5,946 nt of DNA, taken from assembly GCA_036394075.1 (NCBI GenBank), contig DASWFT010000272.1, forward strand, positions 1 to 5,946. The letters run 5' to 3'. Source of the stretch: JAWWPY01 sp036394075 (GTDB taxonomy: Bacteria; Actinomycetota; Actinomycetes; Streptosporangiales; Streptosporangiaceae). Shown one piece after another: positions 1 through 5,094 of the stretch. Made by a program: the position numbers and the translations under genes. Under the pieces are notes generated by a model. That model had not been told where the DNA came from and did not search any database. It saw nothing but the letters and a program-made list of their open reading frames with translations. Each line of letters begins with the position of its first letter. Within the stretch, counting starts at the first letter, position 1.

Positions 1-108
1 CTCGGCCACGAGCCGCAGGCACCCGCGCCACTGGCGGTCAGCGGCGCCTCGGGGCCGCGAACTGACACCGCGCTCCGCGAGCGGCGTACCACGGTGATCC
101 GGGTATGA
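1..108 (+). CDS. C-terminal end of an unidentified protein (runs off left edge)
   Basis: Frame 1 is open from the window edge to a TGA at 106-108, giving 35 residues that end in an arginine-rich tail (ALRERRTTVIRV). About four fifths of the codons end in G or C, as expected for a real gene in such a genome. The stop overlaps the ATG of the next small ORF as ATGA at 105-108, the usual form of translational coupling in actinomycete operons. The visible part has no recognisable domain; it is rich in Ala, Pro and Gly and is probably a disordered tail. The piece is short, so chance openness in GC-rich DNA cannot be excluded. The overlap chain with the two following genes is the main argument that it is coding. 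Confidence 0.4.
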   Translation, partial: LGHEPQAPAPLAVSGASGPRTDTALRERRTTVIRV

Positions 109-215
109 GCGGCGGAAGGACCCCGGGCCTGAGCGCCGGCCGCTGCCGCCGGGTGATCCTCATCATGGCGGGGATGGCGTGCGGTGCCCTGCTGGCAGGC
201 GGTGAGTGCGCGTGA
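105..215 (+). CDS. 36-residue putative small membrane peptide
   Basis: A small ORF starts at ATG 105, overlapping the preceding stop by 4 bp (ATGA), and ends at TGA 213-215, overlapping the GTG at 212 of the XRE gene (GTGA). The peptide has a basic N-terminal half (GRCRR at about residues 12-16) followed by a hydrophobic segment (VILIMAGMACGALLAGG, about 17-33), so a single membrane-spanning or membrane-associated peptide is likely. The C-terminal GGEC does not fit a lipobox well because Glu precedes the Cys. Nearly all codons end in G or C. No Shine-Dalgarno sequence precedes the ATG, which fits coupled translation. Function is unknown; the setting suggests co-production with the regulator. 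The 4-bp overlap at both ends is the strongest evidence, since chance ORFs rarely fit so exactly. Confidence 0.5.
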   Translation: MSGGRTPGLSAGRCRRVILIMAGMACGALLAGGECA

Positions 216-712
216 GGCACTCCGATACCGTCCCTGCGCTGCTGCGGGAACTGGGCCAGCAGCTTGCCGCCTTGCGGCGGGAGGCCGGGCTGACCCAGGA
301 AAACCTCGGCGCGCTGGCCGGGTTCTCCCGGTCCACGGTGTCAGTAGCCGAAATCGGCCGCCAGCCGCATGCCCGGGACTTCTGGGCGGCCTGCGACAAA
401 GCCCTGGACAGCGGCGGTGTCCTCGCGGCCGGCTTTGACCAGATCGACGCGGTGCGCGAGGCCGAGGAGCGCGCCGCGGCGTGCGCGGCGCAGGAGGCAC
501 GCGAGGCCCGCGCGCTGGCCGCGCTCACAGCAGCCCAGCACCGCGCCGACGTCGCGGCCGGGGTCACCGCGGTCCAGCCATGCCCGCATTGCGGCAGCCG
601 GGTCGCGGTCCTCACCACTTTGATCCAGCAGCCTCCAGTTCCGGCGGCGGCCGGGAACGCGAACGATGCGGTTCCCAGCCGGGCGGCCAGGACGGGAGGG
701 ACAGAGTGCTGA
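212..712 (+). CDS. XRE-family helix-turn-helix regulator with coiled coil and CxxC motif
   Basis: A 166-residue protein counted from GTG 212; GTG 206 in the same frame is the alternative. I prefer 212 because it overlaps the preceding stop as GTGA. Residues ~11-66 form a Cro/C1-type (XRE) DNA-binding domain: LGQQLAALRREAGLTQENLG, then LAGFSRSTVSVAEIGR containing the recognition helix. Residues ~77-113 are Ala/Glu/Arg-rich and should form a long helix or coiled coil, probably for dimerisation. Residues 124-128 read CPHCG, half of a zinc-ribbon or rubredoxin-type knuckle, with no second CxxC pair; C91 and C166 are the only other cysteines nearby. It should be a cytoplasmic transcription factor. 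Related actinomycete regulators commonly sit beside a small acidic protein, as here. Ligand and target genes are unknown. Family assignment is secure; the role is inferred. Confidence 0.85.
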   Translation: MRHSDTVPALLRELGQQLAALRREAGLTQENLGALAGFSRSTVSVAEIGRQPHARDFWAACDKALDSGGVLAAGFDQIDAVREAEERAAACAAQEAREARALAALTAAQHRADVAAGVTAVQPCPHCGSRVAVLTTLIQQPPVPAAAGNANDAVPSRAARTGGTEC

Positions 713-777
713 CCGATGCCCGCTCTCCCGGCGATAACCCGGACTTGTATCCGCTGGGATTCCAGCACGACAGATGA
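706..777 (+). CDS. Possible 23-residue peptide between regulator and small partner
   Basis: GTG 706 opens a 23-codon frame ending at TGA 775-777. It overlaps the last codons of the XRE gene and is preceded by GGGAGGG at 694-700 with ideal spacing, the best ribosome binding site in this part of the window. Its stop lies 13 bp before the likely start (ATG 791) of the next gene. The peptide is acidic and aromatic in part (DNPDLYPLGFQHD). About 74% of codons end in G or C, higher than in the overlapping alternative frame from ATG 716. It could be a true small protein, or simply a ribosome landing site that passes translation from the regulator to the small protein. No family recognised. Confidence 0.35.
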   Translation: MLTDARSPGDNPDLYPLGFQHDR

Positions 778-790
778 AAGCAGGAAGGCC

Positions 791-985
791 ATGCCACCAC
801 GTAGCTGGAGCGGGGATCAGGTAGCCCGGCAAGCAGATTTCAGCCAGGCTCATCCCGAGGTAACTTTCGAGTTCCGCCCAGAAACAGGACATTGGGAAGC
901 GACTTACCCGGCCGGCGCGAACGGAACTCAGACAGTTCACGGCCGGGAGCTAGCCCGAGTTTCCGATGATCAAGGTGTGCGCTGA
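791..985 (+). CDS. Small acidic partner protein, 3' end replaced by the insertion sequence
   Basis: A 64-residue product from ATG 791, chosen because AGGA at 782-785 gives a good ribosome binding site; an in-frame ATG at 716 would add 25 poorly conserved-looking residues. The centre (AHPEVTFEFRPETGHWEATYP, about residues 18-38) recalls small proteins often encoded next to XRE regulators in actinomycetes, which I recognise by general pattern only. Only about half of the codons end in G or C. The last 11 codons, starting at CTA 950, lie in the left end of the insertion sequence, which supplies the present TGA at 983-985. Joining the flanks across one CTAG gives a slightly shorter ancestral end (about 60 residues, terminating in TAG TAG at 2891-2896). 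The protein is therefore altered only at its extreme C-terminus and may still work. Confidence 0.6.
   Translation: MPPRSWSGDQVARQADFSQAHPEVTFEFRPETGHWEATYPAGANGTQTVHGRELARVSDDQGVR
950..972 (+). repeat. Left terminal inverted repeat
   Basis: Perfect inverted match to 2851-2873. It begins with CTAG (possible target duplication, 950-953) and continues CCCGAGTTTCCGATGATCA. It lies over the last codons of the small partner gene. Confidence 0.9.
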
Positions 986-1025
986 TTGTTTCCGCTGGTC
1001 AGCTATGGCGCCCGGGCTGGTTTTC

Positions 1026-1038
1026 GCGTATTACCCAT
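1026..1038 (+). repeat. Inner inverted repeat, transposase stop side
   Basis: GCGTATTACCCAT is an exact inverted match of 2751-2763. It ends one base before the transposase stop codon (TGA on the minus strand, 1040-1042). A further shared block, CGGGCTGG at 1013-1020, matches inverted CCAGCCCG at 2788-2795. These may be internal transposase-binding sites. Confidence 0.75.
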
Positions 1039-1039
1039 G

Positions 1040-2749
1040 TCATCGCTTCGGGGCGTAGCGCGCGAGGCCGAAGATGCTGATGAGCTTGTCCTGGACCGGG
1101 CTGGTTTCCGTAAGCAGGCGGTGGGCTCTGGGCCGGCCGCGGTCGCCTCGGTAAAGCAGGACGGTCTCGCCGATCCCGGCGAGCTCGTGCAGAAGTCCGC
1201 GGACGGACAGGTCCAGCCCGGCCTGGCGTGCGCGCCGTCGCATGAGATGGGCGATCTGCAGGGCCAGGACGCAGGTGAACACGTGGACGCGGATGTTGTG
1301 CTCGGTCCAATGGTGCATGGGCGAGAACGACACGACGTGGGGGTCTTTCAGCTGGCGGAAGGAGAACTCGGCCTCGGACTGGGACCGGTACCCGGCGATG
1401 ACCCCGGGAACCGGCCAGTCGTCGTGGCTGGTGATCAGCACGTGCTTGCCGAAGATCTCCTCTTCCAGCCCAGCGCGGGCATCGGGGTCGATGCTCCAGG
1501 TCAGGCGCAGGTCCCTGGGCTGGTCACCGTCCAGCTGCCAGGTGATGACGCGACGAACCCAGGACTTGGCGGTGATCTGCCCGATCTCGGCGGCGACCTT
1601 GTCCTTGCCGCGCCGGGTCTTGCCCCGGGCCAGGGTGGCGGCCAGCTCATCCAGTTTCTTGCCGGCTTTTGCCAGCGTGGTGCCGGTGAACCCGGCGGCC
1701 TGGGCGGCGTGCAGCTCCGGGGAGTGCGTCAAGATGGTGCGGCGTTGCGCGCCGTAGACCTCGCGGCGGGTGCCGAACGCGGTCAGGCCGCCGAACCGGT
1801 CCTTGTCCACCAGGCTGCGCTTCGATGCGGGCAGCGCGGTCAGGTCCGGGCAGTCGCTGGCCGGGACGGACCCGATGTAGTGCAGGCCGCTGCCGGCCAG
1901 GTGCCCGAAGTTGCCCGCGGAGTTCTGCCCGGCATCGAAGACCACGGTCATGTCCGCGGCCTGCACCGGCAGCCCGGCCGCGGCGCACGCCTCCTCGTAC
2001 TGCGTCTTGAGCTGGTCGATCATGTCCGGGAACTGGGTGACGTCGGGCCGGCCGCCGGGGTAGGCGTGCCAGGTCAGCGGGATCCCGCCGTCCCGGGTGA
2101 CCACCAGGCCCAGCCCCACAAGCCGCAGGTCAGATCGTTTCTGCTTGGCCTTGCCCCGCTGCGCGACCGGCGCCTTGCCGTTGCTGGTGTCGATGAACGT
2201 GGCGAAGTTGGTCATGTCCAGGGCGACCGACGACACGTCCACGTCTGCGGACTGCACGATCTCCACCGCGATCTTGCGGGAGATCTCCTCCAGCTGCTCC
2301 AGGGTGACGGCGTGCATCGCATCCCAGAACCGGCGGTGATCCAGCGCCGCAGCGGGGATCTTGGCAAACCGGTCGCCAGCGGTGGTCTTCCACCAGTCCG
2401 CGAACCCGGCCTTGGAGCACGGGGCGACCAGCCGGTTCAGCGCCGCCAGCGCCAGGTACGTCCCGGTGGACAGCGGCTGCCCGGCCGGCCGCAGCCCCGC
2501 CACCTCGTCGATGACCGCCGCCACGCCGAGATCGGCCAGCATGCCCCACGCCGCGGCGACGGCGCCGAACTGCTTGTGCCGGGTCCGGTCCGGCAGGCCC
2601 AGCCCGCCGCCCCGCATCGCGGCCGCCAGCTCCTCGGCGGTCCCCAGGTACTCCTGCGACACGATCCGGGGCTTGCCGTCCACCCGGGCGGACTCCACCA
2701 TGTAGTAGTACGTGGCCCTGCCGCGCTTCTTCCCCACGATCGACGCCAT
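1040..2749 (-). CDS. IS1634-family (IS4 superfamily) DDE transposase
   Basis: A full-length 569-residue transposase that should catalyse cut-and-paste movement of the surrounding element. The N-terminus (MASIVGKKRGRATYYYMVES) is typical of the IS1634 group. The RNase H-like catalytic triad can be placed: D178 in VALDMTNF, D272 in VVFDAGQNS and E461 in GYRSQSEAEFSFRQLK, the last with the expected E-x6-K spacing (K468). The region between the second Asp and the Glu is long (about 190 residues), as in IS4-type proteins with a beta-rich insertion. No frameshift or internal stop is seen. No Shine-Dalgarno sequence lies close to the ATG; GGGAG is 16-20 bases away, so translation may be leaderless. 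The gene runs against the host cluster, so transcription from the left would be antisense to it. Confidence 0.93.
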   Translation of the reverse strand: MASIVGKKRGRATYYYMVESARVDGKPRIVSQEYLGTAEELAAAMRGGGLGLPDRTRHKQFGAVAAAWGMLADLGVAAVIDEVAGLRPAGQPLSTGTYLALAALNRLVAPCSKAGFADWWKTTAGDRFAKIPAAALDHRRFWDAMHAVTLEQLEEISRKIAVEIVQSADVDVSSVALDMTNFATFIDTSNGKAPVAQRGKAKQKRSDLRLVGLGLVVTRDGGIPLTWHAYPGGRPDVTQFPDMIDQLKTQYEEACAAAGLPVQAADMTVVFDAGQNSAGNFGHLAGSGLHYIGSVPASDCPDLTALPASKRSLVDKDRFGGLTAFGTRREVYGAQRRTILTHSPELHAAQAAGFTGTTLAKAGKKLDELAATLARGKTRRGKDKVAAEIGQITAKSWVRRVITWQLDGDQPRDLRLTWSIDPDARAGLEEEIFGKHVLITSHDDWPVPGVIAGYRSQSEAEFSFRQLKDPHVVSFSPMHHWTEHNIRVHVFTCVLALQIAHLMRRRARQAGLDLSVRGLLHELAGIGETVLLYRGDRGRPRAHRLLTETSPVQDKLISIFGLARYAPKR

Positions 2750-2750
2750 A

Positions 2751-2763
2751 ATGGGTAATACGC
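2751..2763 (-). repeat. Inner inverted repeat, transposase start side
   Basis: Inverted copy of 1026-1038, ending one base before the transposase ATG (minus strand, 2747-2749). It overlaps the region where the transposase promoter should lie, so a protein bound here could both recognise the ends and repress its own gene. Confidence 0.75.
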
Positions 2764-2850
2764 TACTCCCGGTACGGACTCAAACGCCCAGCCCGCATGT
2801 CACCTGGGAAAACTCACCGAGCCGACAGCCAGGCCGGCCTCAGAAACCCA

Positions 2851-2873
2851 TGATCATCGGAAACTCGGGCTAG
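2851..2873 (-). repeat. Right terminal inverted repeat
   Basis: Perfect reverse complement of 950-972, 23 of 23 bases including the outer CTAG (2870-2873). It marks the upstream end of the element relative to the transposase gene. Confidence 0.9.
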
Positions 2874-2929
2874 GAGCCGGGGCTGCCGCCTAGTAGTCAG
2901 GCTTCTGATGGCTGGGTGCGCCGCGAGAT

Positions 2930-2943
2930 GAGTACATGTGCTC
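2930..2943. promoter_or_regulatory. Imperfect palindrome upstream of the membrane gene (candidate operator)
   Basis: GAGTACATGTGCTC pairs at 6 of 7 positions around its centre ACATGT. It lies between the insertion sequence and the membrane protein start at 3010, where a promoter or operator would be expected. No convincing -35/-10 pair is visible and the site is short, so this is only a candidate. Confidence 0.2.
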
Positions 2944-3009
2944 AAGCGCGCCACCCCGGAAGGCGAGAAAATAGTGACACGGACAACGGGATCGCCGGAG
3001 GGAGGTTCC

Positions 3010-3612
3010 ATGGGGCCGATCGGCAGCGGCGCCTGGCTCGGCACCGCGGCGGCGCGGGTCGGCGCAGGTGCCGCGGTGGGCGCACTGATCGGCCTGGGCT
3101 GCTCCCTGGTCACGGCGCCGCCGCGGCGACGCAGGAGAAGGGCGGGCCAGCCCTTAGATCCCTTAGATGCCCTCGTCCGCCGGATAGCCTGCCTGGTGGT
3201 CCTGGGCCTGCCGGCTGCCGTAGCCGTCTGCTGGGCAGGCCTCGCTGCGGCCGGTGTGGGCCCGCTGGTGATCACTGTTCCCCTGGCGGTGGCGTTACTC
3301 GTCCTGACGGCGCTGATCTACGTGTCAGCCGTCCCCGGCGGAGAGCTGCGCCCCGCCTGGCTGTTTGCCCTGACCGTCGGCGTGGTCTTCGCGCTGCTCG
3401 CGGCCGTGGCCACGTCGCGCTACCGGATCGGGGGGGCGGCCGGCCTCACGGTGCTGGTAGCTGCCGGGATGCTGGGCCGCCGGGCGCTGCACGGTTTCCT
3501 GAGCCGCCGCAGGCAGGTGCGGTCATCTGCGTTGTCACGGGACAATCTTGTCTCACCGAATGTGGTGTGCCGGCCGGATCCAACACGGTGTCTCACTAAA
3601 TCTGGTCCGTGA
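3010..3612 (+). CDS. Five-helix membrane protein of unknown function with TTA codons
   Basis: A 200-residue integral membrane protein. ATG 3010 is chosen because GGAGGGAGG at 2997-3005 is a strong ribosome binding site 4 bases upstream; the frame is open further upstream (GTG 2938, GTG 2974) but without such a site. Hydrophobic segments lie at about residues 16-34, 58-80, 85-107, 116-135 and 141-158. An arginine-rich cytoplasmic-type loop (PPRRRRRRAG, 37-46) follows the first segment. Three leucines, L49, L52 and L96, use TTA, rare in GC-rich actinomycetes; the first two come from a 9-bp tandem duplication (CCCTTAGAT at 3151-3159 and 3160-3168). From about residue 171 the use of GC-ending codons drops to about half and the tail looks foreign, so the original C-terminus was probably near the RRRQVR segment. 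No family recognised. Confidence 0.65.
   Translation: MGPIGSGAWLGTAAARVGAGAAVGALIGLGCSLVTAPPRRRRRRAGQPLDPLDALVRRIACLVVLGLPAAVAVCWAGLAAAGVGPLVITVPLAVALLVLTALIYVSAVPGGELRPAWLFALTVGVVFALLAAVATSRYRIGGAAGLTVLVAAGMLGRRALHGFLSRRRQVRSSALSRDNLVSPNVVCRPDPTRCLTKSGP
3549..3606 (+). repeat. 18-bp imperfect direct repeats, possible mobile-element end remnant
   Basis: TGTCTCACCGAATGTGGT (3549-3566) and TGTCTCACTAAATCTGGT (3589-3606) match at 15 of 18 positions, 40 bp apart. Just upstream are inverted TTGTC/GACAA units (TTGTCACGGGACAA, then GACAATCTTGTC at 3541-3552). Repeats beginning with TG arrayed near an end are known for IS21-type elements, which is a possible source. No partner end or transposase for it exists in the window. 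Confidence 0.4.
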
Positions 3613-3771
3613 AGGCCGTTTCCGGCACGCTGGGGCCGCATTGCCATGATCTCGCTGGTCGCCTGGGCCTGTCACAGCGGGCTCATGGCATGCGACCACG
3701 CCCGCCCTGGTGATGACAGCCTTTCACCGGACAGTTAGCCGCCGCTCGGCTGAACGGTCACACTCAATGTC
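3613..3771. other. Gap without a gene; one weak hairpin
   Basis: I see no supported gene in these 159 bases. An imperfect hairpin, GTTAGCCG at 3734-3741 with CGGCTGAAC at 3747-3755 (one bulged base), lies 16 bases before the ATG of the next gene and could affect its expression. No clear promoter and no Shine-Dalgarno sequence are seen before ATG 3772. Confidence 0.3.
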
Positions 3772-4485
3772 ATGCGGTCACGGCAACGACAGCGCCAGCG
3801 TGTACAGCGACGACAGCGCCAGCGTGTTCTGGCGATCATCGTGCGTAGCCGACCTGTGCGGATCGCTGGATGGATCCTGGCGGGAGTCCTGGGGCTCGCT
3901 GCCGCGACAGCATACGGCCTAGCACTGTGGCAAGCGCCTGACTGGATGCACGCCACAACACCGCAAGACCGGTACAGCGCGCGCGTGTTGGTTATCTCGG
4001 TTGGCGGCGCCGTTGTCGTCGGCGTCGGGTTGCTCTACACCGCCCGCAACTATCGGCTGTCGCGGCGTGGGCAGGTCACCGATCGGTTCACTGTCGCCCT
4101 TGAACGACTCGGCTCGAACGAACTGTACGTCCGCATCGGCGGAGTACACGCCCTTGAGCACGTCATGCGCGACTCCGCAGACCACCACAACGATGTCATT
4201 GAGGTGCTAACCAATTTTATCCGCCGCCGCACCCCTCACCGTGCTAGTAAGTCCGGCCATCATGCATGGATGTCTCCGGTGACCGGTTCAGTTCCTGACC
4301 TTCCACCCGAGCCGGCGCCTGATGTCCAGGCAGCCCTGACCGCTCTTGCACACCGGCCTCCTCGACCGGAGCGGCAGATTATTGACTTGACCGGCCTCCA
4401 TCTGAGGATGGCCGAACTCAGCCTGCTTCTGGCACGGGATCCAGTGTCGCCCAGGCGACTGGCTCCTTCGGCTGGTTACCCATGA
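3772..4485 (+). pseudogene. Truncated membrane-anchored pentapeptide-repeat protein
   Basis: The 237-residue frame matches the N-terminal architecture of actinomycete pentapeptide-repeat proteins. An Arg/Gln-rich start made by an 8-residue duplication (RQRQRQRV, QRRQRQRV) is followed by two membrane segments (about 30-52 and 72-90), a GQVTDRFTVALERLGS block (100-115), RIGGVHALEHVMRDSADHHNDVIEVL (121-146), a linker with DVQAALTALAHR (184-195), and IDLTGLHL (204-211), where the repeats should begin. Instead of a run of ADLTG-like repeats, the frame changes to unrelated residues and stops at TGA 4483-4485. Degenerate repeat-like stretches in the other two frames to about 4670 suggest decay by frameshift. 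GTG 3841 is an alternative start that omits the duplicated N-terminus. Family homologues are cytoplasmic repeat domains anchored to the membrane; their role is generally unknown. Confidence 0.7.
3786..3827 (+). repeat. 24-bp period tandem repeat in the pentapeptide gene N-terminus
   Basis: The 18-bp unit ACGACAGCGCCAGCGTGT occurs at 3786-3803 and again at 3810-3827, a 24-bp period. It keeps the reading frame and encodes two Arg/Gln-rich 8-residue units, consistent with replication slippage. Confidence 0.85.
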
Positions 4486-4501
4486 CCAGCCTCCCGGCTG
4501 G
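4441..4501 (+). terminator. Cluster of overlapping GC hairpins at the end of the truncated gene
   Basis: CCAG-TG-TCGC (4441-4450) can pair with GCGACTGG (4455-4462). GGCTGGT (4470-4476) pairs perfectly with ACCAGCC (4485-4491), and CCAGCC (4486-4491) also pairs with GGCTGG (4496-4501) around TCCC. The last two stems exclude each other. The stop codon 4483-4485 lies between arms. There is no T-run after the last stem, but actinomycete terminators often lack one. Termination is therefore possible but unproven. Confidence 0.35.
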
Positions 4502-4614
4502 AAGAATCACCGATCCGAGCTGGACGGGCCCTTCGTCTGGCAAGCGTCTTTGGACCATGGCTCATCCTTCCGCCATGCCGGCTGTGTGGCTCTCATTCGA
4601 GTTGGCAGGTGCTG
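4486..4614. other. Decayed pentapeptide-like remnant
   Basis: No intact gene. One plus-strand frame reads ASLDHGSSFRHAG at about 4544-4582, and another reads LSFELAGAAMAP from 4590 onward, running beyond 4614. Both look like weak pentapeptide units (hydrophobic residue about every fifth position, small residues between), in keeping with the disrupted gene just upstream. Confidence 0.3.
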
Positions 4615-4956
4615 CTATGGCTCCAATGCTGGCACCGCTGGCATTCCGGTGATCGTCACCTGGGCCGGTGCTTGCCTGCGGCGTTCGGGCCCGCTGAGAC
4701 GCCGGTCACCGTGGCAGGTGGTGCTGGAGGGGTCGAGTGGGTGGGGGCGGCTGAGGTAGGGGAAGCCGAGACGGGCGGCTATCTCCACGGGCTGGATGCC
4801 TGGAGGGCGGTGGCTGGCGATCAGCAGGCGTGCGACTGCCAGCATCTCGGGGTGAGTGATCACGTCGGCGAGCACGGTCTCGGGTCCGGGGAGCGCGGCG
4901 GCCAGGCGGCGGTGCCGGTCTTGCCAGCGTTCGGTCCGACCCGAGTACGAGATCAC
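4615..4956 (-). CDS. Hypothetical 113-residue protein, possibly a remnant
   Basis: Starts at GTG 4954-4956 on the minus strand; the same frame has a TGA a few codons upstream, so no longer form is possible without a frameshift. Roughly the first 85 codons end in G or C nearly 90% of the time, strong support that this strand is coding. The bias weakens in the last ~25 codons, where the sequence becomes Arg/Pro-rich. The N-terminal part (RTERWQDRHRRLAAALPGP, then HPEMLAVARLLIASHRPPG and VEIAARLGFPYL) looks like a compact helical domain, with the last segment resembling a helix of a DNA-binding fold, but I do not recognise a family. No Shine-Dalgarno sequence is evident. The 3' end faces the decayed pentapeptide gene, so its C-terminus may have been altered by the same rearrangement. 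Confidence 0.5.
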   Translation of the reverse strand: MISYSGRTERWQDRHRRLAAALPGPETVLADVITHPEMLAVARLLIASHRPPGIQPVEIAARLGFPYLSRPHPLDPSSTTCHGDRRLSGPERRRQAPAQVTITGMPAVPALEP

Positions 4957-5094
4957 GCCGCAGGAGTCGGTTCACGGCGACGGTCGTGGCTTCATGGCGG
5001 TCCTCATCAGCATCGCCCGGACCATGGGCGTTCCGGTTCACCCGGGAGCTGGGTCAAACGGCTGGGTCCGCCATACCGATCAACTCATCCGCAC
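4957..5094. other. Intergenic stretch without a supported gene
   Basis: Between two minus-strand genes. An open frame on the minus strand from 5041 continues into the neighbouring gene in another phase, but its codon bias is weak and I do not accept it. No promoter motif is clear. Confidence 0.3.

Larger units (their letters stand above)
950..2873 (-). mobile_element. Intact IS1634-type insertion sequence (~1.92 kb)
   Basis: The element is bounded by perfect inverted repeats and contains one full-length DDE transposase gene. The inverted match is 23 bp if the outer CTAG is counted (950-972 against 2851-2873). CTAG is its own reverse complement, so the more economical reading is a 19-bp terminal repeat, CCCGAGTTTCCGATGATCA, at 954-972 and 2851-2869, with CTAG as a 4-bp target duplication; the element is then 1916 bp. 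A 3-bp GAG repeat outside CTAG is a competing, weaker choice. IS1634-family elements are known to be about 1.5-2 kb with ends beginning in C, which fits; the duplication length is shorter than is usual for that family. Perfect ends and an uninterrupted gene suggest recent insertion. Confidence 0.88.

Noticed and set aside
163..940. Two long minus-strand frames (about 200 codons) opposite the XRE gene
   Set aside because: They are shadows of a clearly recognisable XRE protein; their translations are Ala/Arg/Ser-rich with no motif.
986..2758. 590-codon open frame on the plus strand across the whole IS
   Set aside because: It mirrors the transposase gene on the opposite strand; the protein is low-complexity Gly/Gln/Val-rich with no domain and starts at TTG. 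Long antisense frames are expected in GC-rich genes.
947..2876. GAG as a 3-bp target duplication outside CTAG
   Set aside because: Possible, but joining the flanks across it gives a run-on frame with poor codon bias, whereas the CTAG junction restores a clean double stop.
2916..3599. 227-codon frame overlapping the membrane protein
   Set aside because: Gly/Arg/Pro-rich translation with no structure, while the other frame gives clear membrane helices and a strong ribosome binding site.
4706..5041. Minus-strand 111-codon frame overlapping the orphan gene
   Set aside because: Weak GC-ending codon use and a featureless Arg/Pro-rich product; the other phase is clearly better.
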